Assembly: GCA_964419545.1 (NCBI GenBank)
Contig: CAYQQU010000006.1
Coordinates: 62,001 to 126,000, forward strand
Direction of reading: 5' to 3'
DNA: 64,000 nt
DNA from: CAYQQU01 sp964419545
GTDB lineage: Bacteria; Bacteroidota; Bacteroidia; Chitinophagales; Saprospiraceae
Every line of letters starts with the position of its first letter. The first letter of the stretch is position 1. Under the pieces are notes generated by a model. That model made no database searches. It saw only the letters and a program-made list of their open reading frames with translations, and was not told where the DNA came from. Below are positions 52,116 through 60,195 of this stretch, piece by piece. Position numbers and translations under genes: made by a program.

Positions 52116-55043
52116 ATGAAAAAGTTACTGTTAGTGTTATTTGTTTTCGTCATTCAACAGCGCGCCGTCGCTTCGCTCAGCCCTACCGACCACGATTTGA
52201 TGACAACAAATCTGGAAATCCTTGCAAGTGGCTGGGTACAGTCGTCGGTTAATATTTGCAACAATATTATTTTAAATCCCAACTACACGAGCAACGATTG
52301 GAGAGAATTTTTCCACGATTACTACGCCGATCATTTGCTCACCGAAGAATTGTGGTCTTATCTGGGATATCCGATGTTCTGGTGGTTTGATTCCGACACG
52401 AACTACAAGCTGCAGCGCTCCCACCAATTGATCTTCCTACAGCAGACCGATGACCTGCTGGCGAGGACGGATTTATCCGCTGTGCTGGCGAACCAGCCGG
52501 CGGAGCGCGAGCATCTCTTCAGTATGCTAAAAGTACTGAACTTGCTTGCAGCTCACGAAAAAAGCGTTCTCTCGGCGGCTCAGCAGGATGCTATTTTGCA
52601 GGAAGAAGAAAATTGGATCAACCAATACGCCGCCTTCTACAAACGCGGGAATCACCTGGACCCGCACACCCAGCCCTTCCGGGCATTGATCGGGCTTCAA
52701 CTGCACATTACCCTGCTGGCGGGCGAAGAACTGACTGCCGACCGGATCGCGGAACTCAACCAACTGTTCGGGTTTTCCGGCATGTACACCCAGCTCTTTT
52801 TGAATCACGGCATTTATATTGCAGATAATGAACGCATGTCGGATGCCGACCTCCACTATCTCGATGAATTTTTCAGTCAGCTACCCGACCCCATGGCGCC
52901 CTTAAATCTGCTGTCTAACTACGACTACTACTATACAGCCGGGCAACCCAAGATGCCGATTGACGCTACCCTGATATGGGCGGTCAACACCTTTAGCACC
53001 GTAGGCGGTTATAGCGCAAACTCTTTTCCGTCGGACATCAGCCCCCGGTATATCGACGGCTTTTCGGTCGTCGTAGCCCACGAGACCACCCACATCATCG
53101 ATGCGGCGTACCTGGCAACGGATGCAGGATGGGTAGCACGCAAAGCCCAATTGTTGGCGCAGGCCGGCGACACCGACCTGGAATACCTGCGCAGCATGAT
53201 CGGCGCCGATTACTTTCAGAACGCTCCGCAGGAATTCCTGGCGTCGATCGGCAATGAGTGGTTTACCAGTTCGGAACATACCCTACAACTGGGGTTGTTG
53301 CGGTTTGACAATGGATACCGCGAGCCGATCAACCAGTTTTTATTCTTCTGTGAACTGTTCTCGCTGGGCGGTAACACCCTACCGTTTTACACGATCGATA
53401 CCGACGCCCAGATCACCGTAGACCAGATAAGCGGCGAACGAGACCCCTACGGCCATCTCAATCGGCTCACAGTCGGGGATGTCACCTACCATTTTGAACT
53501 GGATCCGGACGGTAATGTGCTCGATTGGAACATCGACACCTCTCCTGGCGAATGCATGATCTCGAACCTGACGGCCGGCGCCCAAACGGCCTGTGATCCA
53601 AGCACCAATACCTATAGCCAGGAGATCATCTTGACCTATGCCCATGCCCCCGAAACGGGCGTCCTTCAAGTCAATGGGCAATCCTTCCCGATAGAACAGA
53701 GCCCGCAATCAGCGACGCTGAGCGGCCTGGTCGCCCACGGGCAGCCTGTCGACGTAACGGCTTTCTTTTCCGATGCTGCCGATTGTTCGGCATCCGCCTC
53801 CGCCCTCTTTACGGCGCCGGCCGCCTGCCCGCCCTCCGATCCGGCCGTCACGTCGTTCGTTCTCGTCAACGCTTTAACGGATCAGGACATCCTGCCCCTT
53901 ACCGACGGCGCGACCCTGGACGCCGGCACGCTCCCTGACCAACTCAACATACGAGCGGTAACCGACCCAGCGACAGTGGGTAGCGTCGTGCTGCTCCTGA
54001 GCGGTTGCCAGAACGTGACCCGAACGGAGAACGTAGCGCCCTATGCCCTCTTCGGCGATTCGGGCGGCAATTACAACGGCCAATCGCTGCCGCCCGGCGC
54101 TTACAACCTGACCGCGACGCCCTATTCCGGCAGCGGCGGCTCGGGCGTGGCCGGTGTCTCCCTCACGATCAGCTTCTTGGTAGTATCCGGGGAAGAACTG
54201 CCCGCCGGCTGGTTGCATACCGACATCGGCAGCGCCAACGGCGACGCCGGGTTCGACCACTGTACCGAAAGTTTCCAGGTGGAGGCGTACGGTTTCTCCA
54301 CCCTCTTCAGCGATACGCACCACGCCGCATACGTCGGGCTCTGCGGCGATGGCGAGCTCACCGCGTATGTAGCAGGTCTCTCCGGCGACGGCTGGGCCGG
54401 GATCGAATTGCGTGAAAACAACAGTCCTGGCTCCAAGAAAGCGGCTTTGAAGGCCCGGTTCACCAATTTCCTGCAACGCGAGTTGCGCAGTCAGACCAAC
54501 GGTCCGGATCAGGCCGGACAGCTTTTCCGGCCCAATCACCGCTGGCTGCGCCTGGTGCGTCAGGGCAACGATTTTTACGGCTATTCCTCCCTGAACGGGC
54601 AGAACTGGGAGCTGGCTTTTTATCGCAGGATCATCATGTCCGATTGTATCAACGCCGCCCTTTTTGCGGAGAGCATCCACGCCAATGTATTAACCACGGC
54701 CACTTTCAGCGATGTGACAGTAACGGCGCCCGCCGGTATGCTGGCCGCCGGGAGCGGACAGCTGCTCCCCGCAGCGCGGCAACCGGCGAAGGCAGTCCTG
54801 GCGGTGTACCCCAACCCCAGCTCCGGGGAGGTCTTTCTTGACCTCGCGGGCCTGAACGGCAGGGCGCTTACCATAGAAGTGCTCGACAACCTGGGCCGGC
54901 CGGTGCTGGTACGGGAATTGGAAAGCGAAGCGCTGCCGACGCAACGCCTGGACCTGAGCGGGCAGGCGCCCGGCGTCTACCTGATCCGCCTGCATAGCGG
55001 GACGGAATCCCTGGGGACGCAGCGGGTGGTTATTGACCGGTAG
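52116..55043 (+). CDS. Secreted putative gluzincin metallopeptidase with T9SS type A domain
   Basis: 975 residues with a signal peptide (MKKLLLVLFVFVIQQRAVAS). The catalytic block is 'VVAHETTHIID', HExxH at residues 322-326; about 47 residues later 'APQEFLASIGNEWF' offers E373 as a third zinc ligand, the pattern of gluzincins such as anthrax lethal-factor-like proteins. Residues ~490-700 hold Ig-like modules; ~700-880 resemble a concanavalin-like DUF1349 sandwich ('HRWLRLVRQGNDFYGYSS'). The C-terminus 'YPNPSSGEVFLDLAG ... GVYLIRLHSG' is the T9SS signal. No family name is assigned with confidence. The substrate is unknown. Confidence 0.8.
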   Translation: MKKLLLVLFVFVIQQRAVASLSPTDHDLMTTNLEILASGWVQSSVNICNNIILNPNYTSNDWREFFHDYYADHLLTEELWSYLGYPMFWWFDSDTNYKLQRSHQLIFLQQTDDLLARTDLSAVLANQPAEREHLFSMLKVLNLLAAHEKSVLSAAQQDAILQEEENWINQYAAFYKRGNHLDPHTQPFRALIGLQLHITLLAGEELTADRIAELNQLFGFSGMYTQLFLNHGIYIADNERMSDADLHYLDEFFSQLPDPMAPLNLLSNYDYYYTAGQPKMPIDATLIWAVNTFSTVGGYSANSFPSDISPRYIDGFSVVVAHETTHIIDAAYLATDAGWVARKAQLLAQAGDTDLEYLRSMIGADYFQNAPQEFLASIGNEWFTSSEHTLQLGLLRFDNGYREPINQFLFFCELFSLGGNTLPFYTIDTDAQITVDQISGERDPYGHLNRLTVGDVTYHFELDPDGNVLDWNIDTSPGECMISNLTAGAQTACDPSTNTYSQEIILTYAHAPETGVLQVNGQSFPIEQSPQSATLSGLVAHGQPVDVTAFFSDAADCSASASALFTAPAACPPSDPAVTSFVLVNALTDQDILPLTDGATLDAGTLPDQLNIRAVTDPATVGSVVLLLSGCQNVTRTENVAPYALFGDSGGNYNGQSLPPGAYNLTATPYSGSGGSGVAGVSLTISFLVVSGEELPAGWLHTDIGSANGDAGFDHCTESFQVEAYGFSTLFSDTHHAAYVGLCGDGELTAYVAGLSGDGWAGIELRENNSPGSKKAALKARFTNFLQRELRSQTNGPDQAGQLFRPNHRWLRLVRQGNDFYGYSSLNGQNWELAFYRRIIMSDCINAALFAESIHANVLTTATFSDVTVTAPAGMLAAGSGQLLPAARQPAKAVLAVYPNPSSGEVFLDLAGLNGRALTIEVLDNLGRPVLVRELESEALPTQRLDLSGQAPGVYLIRLHSGTESLGTQRVVIDR

Positions 55044-55161
55044 GGAAGGGCAAAGGTTAGAAGTGAAAAGGGGGGCGGGATCAGAGAAAAATTCAAGTAT
55101 CCCAACGCTCACCTTGGTTTGCTGCTACGATCCGACCTCTCCGCTATGAGGGCGCCTACAT

Positions 55162-55197
55162 CTTCGTTGTTACAACCTACGAAGAGCGTCTTTTTTT
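55162..55197. repeat. Hairpin repeat, second copy with T tract
   Basis: CTTCGTTGTTACAACCTACGAAG followed by AGCGTCTTTTTTT resembles 51746-51780. The stem is imperfect here. It may act as a terminator for the plus-strand metallopeptidase gene, which ends 118 bases before. Confidence 0.5.
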
Positions 55198-55225
55198 GGG
55201 ATGGTTTTATGAAAATCCGGGTCAG

Positions 55226-56251
55226 CTACTCCGGCGCTTTCCGTCCGTATTCCTTCAAAAACCGGTAAGGATAGCGTTCCGGCGGCGTGCTCGCCATATC
55301 CAGTTCCATAAGCTCTTCGCCGGTGAGTTCCATGTCGGCCGACCGCAGGTTGTCTTCGAGTTGTTCCATGGTGCGTACGCCCATGATCACGCTGCTCACG
55401 CCCGGTTGCTGGCGCAGCCAGGTCAGGGCGATCTGGGAGTAGGTGGCCTGGCGGTTGTTGACGATGCGCTCCAGCACTTCCAGTGTATTCCAGTTGCGCC
55501 CGGTATTGCGGCGCTGCCAGGCTTCTTCGGTATGTTCGGCCATTCCGCCGATGCGGCCTTCCGAATAATCGCCGGCCGGCCGCTTGCCGCGCTGGTATTT
55601 CCCGGTGAGGAAGCCGCCGCCCAGGGGCCCCCAGGGCATCAGGCCCAATCCTTCTTCCCGGAAGAGCTCCAGCAGTTCGTACTCGATATCGCGCTGCACC
55701 AGGCTGTACTGATACTGAGCCGCTACGAAGCGCGACCACCCGCGGGCATCGCCGGCAGCGAGCGCTTTCATCAATCGCCAGGTCACGAAATTGGAAGCGC
55801 CGATGTAGCGGACCTTGCCCTGCGTCACCAGGTCGTCGAAGGCGCGCAGCGACTCTTCGACGGGCGTCAGCGCATCCTGGCAGTGCATGTACAGCAGATC
55901 GACGTACTCCATGCCCAGGCGTTGCAGGCTCCCTTCCACGCTTTTTAAAATATTGTACCGCGACAAACCCCGTTCATTGACGCCTTCGACTATGGGAAAG
56001 TTGACCTTGGTCGCTACGATCACCCCGTCGCGCTTTTTGCGCAGCGCCCGGCCGACGATCTCTTCCGATTTGCCGGCATTGTACACATTGGCCGTATCGA
56101 TGTGATTGCCGCCGGCGTCGAGGTAGGCCTGGATGATCTTTTCTGCTTCCCGCGCCGGCGTTCCTTTTGCGCGCGGATCGCCGAAGGTCATGGCGCCCAG
56201 CGCCAGGTCGGTGGTAAAAATGCCGGAACGGCCCAGGGGTTGGTATTTCAT
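55226..56251 (-). CDS. Aldo/keto reductase (YajO/Tas-like)
   Basis: 341 residues from the Met at 56251, where the family N-terminus MKYQPLGRSGIFTTDLALGAMTFG begins; the open frame extends 31 codons upstream without support. Catalytic residues: Asp and Tyr in 'NHIDTANVYNAGKSEEIVGRAL', Lys in 'IVATKVNFP' and His in 'LLYMHCQDALTP'. The C-terminal nucleotide site 'SSVIMGVRTMEQLEDNLRS' is intact. A cytoplasmic NADPH-dependent oxidoreductase. It lies 28 bases after the stop of the upstream VCBS/UnbV gene on the same strand, and is more distant from the aldo/keto reductase at 34687. Confidence 0.94.
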   Translation of the reverse strand: MKYQPLGRSGIFTTDLALGAMTFGDPRAKGTPAREAEKIIQAYLDAGGNHIDTANVYNAGKSEEIVGRALRKKRDGVIVATKVNFPIVEGVNERGLSRYNILKSVEGSLQRLGMEYVDLLYMHCQDALTPVEESLRAFDDLVTQGKVRYIGASNFVTWRLMKALAAGDARGWSRFVAAQYQYSLVQRDIEYELLELFREEGLGLMPWGPLGGGFLTGKYQRGKRPAGDYSEGRIGGMAEHTEEAWQRRNTGRNWNTLEVLERIVNNRQATYSQIALTWLRQQPGVSSVIMGVRTMEQLEDNLRSADMELTGEELMELDMASTPPERYPYRFLKEYGRKAPE

Positions 56252-56279
56252 TTCGCTTCCGTTTATCTGCGAGTATATT

Positions 56280-59200
56280 TTACTGTAATTCTCCAATGGC
56301 GCGGGACGGCCGAAAAACCAGCAGGCGATCGTTATTGCGCGCAACGATCACCAGCTTTTCCCCCGATCCCGTTTCGATCGCCGCCAGCCGTCGTCCTTGT
56401 CCATTTACTACGAACCCGCTGCGCGTCGGGGCCACCGTTTGCCAGGCGCCGGTATCGTTCCGTATCAGCAGATGGCCGAAGCCGGCGTCGTAGCGGCCGA
56501 GATTGGGCGCAACATCGTAGAAATTGCCTGCTGCCAGGATGGCCGCCCCCCCCTCATCCCAGGGGAGGAAGGCAAAAAGCGGCGCTACCTGCGCCATGCG
56601 TGGCAGCGGCTGCAGCTCATAGCGTCCGAGGCCGTCGTTCACTGCCAGGGCCGATGCAAAAGTAACCGCTTTTTTGTGTTCAGCTTCCCGCAATTCCTCC
56701 CGGCTGAATACTTCGTGGAATTCACTTTCGGCGAAAGCCTCGTACTCGTTAAACTTCTTGTTGATGCCCACCAGCTGTTTGAAGAGCTCATCGCGGGAAT
56801 GGTAAGTATACGGCCGGCCTTGTTTGTAATACGTCAGCACCGGATCGATGGTGCGATTGTTGTCGAAATCGCGCACGTAAAGTTCTACGGGTTCCTCCGG
56901 CGAAGCCTTCAGTTCGGCGTTCAGCCCGAGGTTGCCCAATACCAAATCAGTATCGCCGTCGCCGTCCAGGTCGGCGGCTTCCACCGTATTCCACCAGCCG
57001 TTCGACCCGGGCAGCGGCGCGGCCATCCAGTCGCGCCCCGGATAAAACGCCGTTACGGGCATCCACTCCCCCACGACGATGAGGCGGCCTTCCGCGGCGA
57101 TCCAGACCGCGTCGGTCACCATGCCGGGTTCGGCCAGGGCGGGCGCCAGGGTCAGGGTCGCGTCCAGGAAACGGCCTTTACCGTCATTTTCCAGTAAATA
57201 ACTCCGGGGATTGAGGCCATAACTGCCGGGCGAAGAACGACCGCCGACAAAAAGGTCGGTATCGCCGTCGTTGTCAAAATCACCCGGCGCCACGCATGCG
57301 CCGTTGGCATACCATTCCGGCAGGGCGTCTTCCGCCACGCTAAACCGGCCGTTGCCGTCATTGCGGTACAGCCGGTCGCGCAACCGCTCTACTTCCCCCG
57401 AGGTTTCTCCGCCGCCGCTGACGACGTATAGGTCGGGATCGCCGTCGCCGTCGGCGTCGAAAAAAGCCGCGTCGACTTGTTCCCGTATCCGGTCTTCTTC
57501 AAATGCGGGAACCGCTATACGCTCGAAGCGCCCGCCGGGAAGTTGCCGGTACAATGCCCCTGCCTGGCCGCGGGCGCCGCCCACAAAAAAATCCTCCCGG
57601 CCGTCGCCGTCCACATCGGCGACAGCCAGGGCGGGCCCCTGGGTGGACAACTGGTGAGGCAGCAGCTTTTCGTAATCGAAGTCGATAAATTCGTTTTCGC
57701 GATGCACAAAGTCTATCCCCAGCTCCGCGCCGACTTCCGCAAAGTACGGAGAAACCGCTTCGGAGGTGTCCGCCGTTTCCCGCACAGCTTCCTTTTGGCG
57801 CAGTACGAGGACGGTGTCCCAGGCCACCTCATCCAGGGTTTGCCGGCGCCCGTCGGGCCAGCGCACGGTCAGGCGGGCCGGCGCGGCGCCGGAGGGCCGG
57901 CCGAAGTACAATTCCGGCGGCGTCGCCGATTGAAAGCCGCGGGTGGTATAGAGTTCCTGCACCTGCGGCTCCCCGTCTCCTGCCAGGGTCACCCTGGCGC
58001 CTATGCCGAAGGGATTACGGTCCGTTCCGCGCAGCCGGACGGTAAGGAAGCGCGCCTTTTTCCGGTCGGCTGCCCGGTTTTCATAAAGCGTCGCCGGGGC
58101 GTTGAGGTTGTTGAGCACCAGGTCGGGATCGCCGTCGCCGTCGAGGTCGGCATAAGCGGCGCCGTTGGAACAGCCAATCTGGTCGAGCCCCCAGGCCGCC
58201 GAAGAATCGGCGAAGGTCAGGTTACCCTCGTTGCGGAAAGCGAAGTTCGCCACCTGCCCTTGCGGCATGTGCGAAGCCATCTCCAGGTCGGTAGCCGATT
58301 CCTGAACCTGTTGGTTGGACAGATATTTGAGGTAATCCAGGTCATTGGGTCGCCGCCAGATGCCGTTGGAAATGAAGAGGTCTTTGCGGCCGTCGCCGTC
58401 AAAGTCGCAAAGCAGGGGAGACCAGCTCCAGTCGGTAGCCGCCACGCCGGCCAGCTGGCCGACTTCCGAGAACTGCAGCCCGGCGCCCGGCAGTTCGCCG
58501 CGGTTGAGTTGCAGCATATTGCGGGGATACTGATAATGGTAGCCGAAGCGCAGCTTGAACTGGTAAATATTGTAAGGATCCGCCCCTACGGAACGCTTGA
58601 GAATAGATTCATCGGCCGGTTTCATATCCAGTGACAGGAGGTCGGGGCGTCCGTCGTTATTGAAATCGGCCAGGTCGCTGCCCATGGAGAAGGTGCTGGT
58701 GTGCCCCAGGCTTTCGGCCGCCTGCTCGGAAAACGAACCGTCGCCCTTATTCAGGTAGAGGTAATCGTTGTCGTGAAAATCATTGGAAACGTAGATATCG
58801 GGATAGCCGTCGCTGTTCAGGTCGCCGGTAGCTACCCCCAGGCCAAAACCGATGCGGCTGCTGTAGATGCCGGCCTCCTCCGTGACGTCCGTGAAGCGGT
58901 CGCCTTCGTTGCGGTAAAGGCGATCGCCGGCTTTGGGGTCGGGTTCGCTGCGAATATCGGAAGGCGCGTAATTTTCTGTGGAATGGACGGAATGATTGAG
59001 CAGGTAACAGTCGAGGTCGCCGTCCAGGTCATAGTCGAAAAAAGCCGCCTGGGTGGAGAACCCCTGGAAGTCGAGCCCGTATTCGGCGGCGGCTTCCCGG
59101 AATTGCAGTTCCCCCTCGTTGATAAACAGCTGGTTTCGCCCTTTCTGGTTTTTGTAATCGCCGAGCTGACAGACGTAGATATCCAGCCGTCCGTCGCCGT

Positions 59201-59588
59201 TGACGTCGGCCATGGTCACGCCGGTCGACCAGACGCCGGCGGTGGCGATGCCGGCGGATGCCGTAATGTCGGTGAATTGCCGGTCGCCCCGGTTGTGGTA
59301 GAGGCGGTTGGAGACCTGGTTGCCGGTAAAGAACAGTTCGGGCAGGCCGTCGCCGTCCAGGTCGCCCGCCGCAACGCCGCCTCCGTTGTAATAATAGAGG
59401 TATTCGATGATGTTAAATTCCTCGGTTTCCCGCAGCCGGTTGGCGAAGTCCACCCCCGTTGCGGCAGGCGGAAGCACATTAAAAAGGGGCTCCGCGCTAC
59501 CGGGTGCGGGCGCTGCCGGCCGGCACGCCCAGCTTGTCGTCAATCCTGCTATCAATAAACCAACATACCATCTGCCCAAAAACATCAT
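56280..59588 (-). CDS. VCBS-repeat/UnbV (ASPIC) lipoprotein
   Basis: 1102 residues with a lipoprotein signal (LLIAGLTTSWAC, Cys22). Two blocks of VCBS/FG-GAP repeats, at residues ~60-500 and ~660-1000 ('GVAAGDLDGDGLPELFFTGNQ', 'ADVNGDGRLDIYVCQLG', 'PALAVADVDGDGREDFFVGGARG'), flank a UnbV/ASPIC module at ~520-590 ('FGIGARVTLAGDGEPQVQ ... RGFQSATPPELYFG'). This architecture is widespread in Bacteroidota beside SusC/SusD genes and is thought to be surface-exposed, but its role is not established. It overlaps the plug-protein gene by four bases (ATGA), so the two are coupled. A partial paralogue ends at 62211. Confidence 0.9.
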   Translation of the reverse strand: MMFLGRWYVGLLIAGLTTSWACRPAAPAPGSAEPLFNVLPPAATGVDFANRLRETEEFNIIEYLYYYNGGGVAAGDLDGDGLPELFFTGNQVSNRLYHNRGDRQFTDITASAGIATAGVWSTGVTMADVNGDGRLDIYVCQLGDYKNQKGRNQLFINEGELQFREAAAEYGLDFQGFSTQAAFFDYDLDGDLDCYLLNHSVHSTENYAPSDIRSEPDPKAGDRLYRNEGDRFTDVTEEAGIYSSRIGFGLGVATGDLNSDGYPDIYVSNDFHDNDYLYLNKGDGSFSEQAAESLGHTSTFSMGSDLADFNNDGRPDLLSLDMKPADESILKRSVGADPYNIYQFKLRFGYHYQYPRNMLQLNRGELPGAGLQFSEVGQLAGVAATDWSWSPLLCDFDGDGRKDLFISNGIWRRPNDLDYLKYLSNQQVQESATDLEMASHMPQGQVANFAFRNEGNLTFADSSAAWGLDQIGCSNGAAYADLDGDGDPDLVLNNLNAPATLYENRAADRKKARFLTVRLRGTDRNPFGIGARVTLAGDGEPQVQELYTTRGFQSATPPELYFGRPSGAAPARLTVRWPDGRRQTLDEVAWDTVLVLRQKEAVRETADTSEAVSPYFAEVGAELGIDFVHRENEFIDFDYEKLLPHQLSTQGPALAVADVDGDGREDFFVGGARGQAGALYRQLPGGRFERIAVPAFEEDRIREQVDAAFFDADGDGDPDLYVVSGGGETSGEVERLRDRLYRNDGNGRFSVAEDALPEWYANGACVAPGDFDNDGDTDLFVGGRSSPGSYGLNPRSYLLENDGKGRFLDATLTLAPALAEPGMVTDAVWIAAEGRLIVVGEWMPVTAFYPGRDWMAAPLPGSNGWWNTVEAADLDGDGDTDLVLGNLGLNAELKASPEEPVELYVRDFDNNRTIDPVLTYYKQGRPYTYHSRDELFKQLVGINKKFNEYEAFAESEFHEVFSREELREAEHKKAVTFASALAVNDGLGRYELQPLPRMAQVAPLFAFLPWDEGGAAILAAGNFYDVAPNLGRYDAGFGHLLIRNDTGAWQTVAPTRSGFVVNGQGRRLAAIETGSGEKLVIVARNNDRLLVFRPSRAIGELQ

Positions 59589-59989
59589 TGTTGTTTCGTC
59601 TTGATCAAAATGACGCCGTTATTGCCGCGGGCGCCGTACATCGCGGTTTCCGATCCATCCTTCAGCACTCGTATGGTGGCGATGTCGTTCACTTCTACCA
59701 GCCCGTCCAGGTCGCTGATATTATTGGTGACCGGAACGCCGTCCACCAACAATAGCGGCTCGGTGTCCTGCCCCAGCGTGGTTGCGCCGCGTACCAGCAC
59801 GCGGCCGTCGCGGTCGATGAACAGGCCGGGCACCCGGCGCAGGTAGTTACTCAGGGACAATTGCGCCTGATCGACCGCCACCAGGTTGGGATCCGGCTGC
59901 AGATTCACGGTTTTCGTGGATTCCCTCTGGGAGCCGCAGGCTTGAAAAACCACTGCGATCAGGGCGAATAAGAAAAAAAACTTTTTCAT
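59585..59989 (-). CDS. Stand-alone TonB-dependent receptor plug-domain lipoprotein
   Basis: 134 residues. The signal ends VVFQAC (Cys18). The rest is one SusC-type plug domain: 'LSNYLRRVPGLFIDRDGRVLVRGATTLG', 'PLLLVDGVPVTNNISDLDGLVEVNDIATIRVLKDGSETAMYGARGNNGVILIKT'. The 'VDGVPV ... LKDGS-AMYG-RG-NGVI' block is diagnostic for SusC plugs, yet no barrel follows. Free plug domains may recruit or gate another receptor. Its stop overlaps the ATG of the VCBS gene downstream by four bases, suggesting that they form one complex. Confidence 0.9.
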   Translation of the reverse strand: MKKFFFLFALIAVVFQACGSQRESTKTVNLQPDPNLVAVDQAQLSLSNYLRRVPGLFIDRDGRVLVRGATTLGQDTEPLLLVDGVPVTNNISDLDGLVEVNDIATIRVLKDGSETAMYGARGNNGVILIKTKQQ

Positions 59990-60002
59990 TTATCATTCAT
60001 TT

Positions 60003-60095
60003 TTACAGTTCCATTTCGATACCGAGGACGAAGCTGCGATTCAGCGGGTAGGTGCGCGGATTGTCGCCGCCTCCCGCCAGGTGGAAAATCTTCAT
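60003..60095 (-). pseudogene. C-terminal remnant of a SusC-like TonB-dependent receptor
   Basis: A 30-codon minus-strand frame ends GGGDNPRTYPLNRSFVLGIE, followed by MEL and stop; this is the typical last strand of SusC barrels. In-frame TGA precedes the first Met by two codons, and nothing barrel-like remains upstream. The rest of the receptor has been lost. It lies between the plug-only gene and the CHU_C protein gene. Confidence 0.75.
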
Positions 60096-60195
60096 AATTG
60101 CTCAGGCAAATACCAGCAGAATATCCTAGAACCGACTCTTTCAGATCGGGGAGCAGAAAAGTAATGCCATTTTATTCTGCCGGTAATGACCAAAA

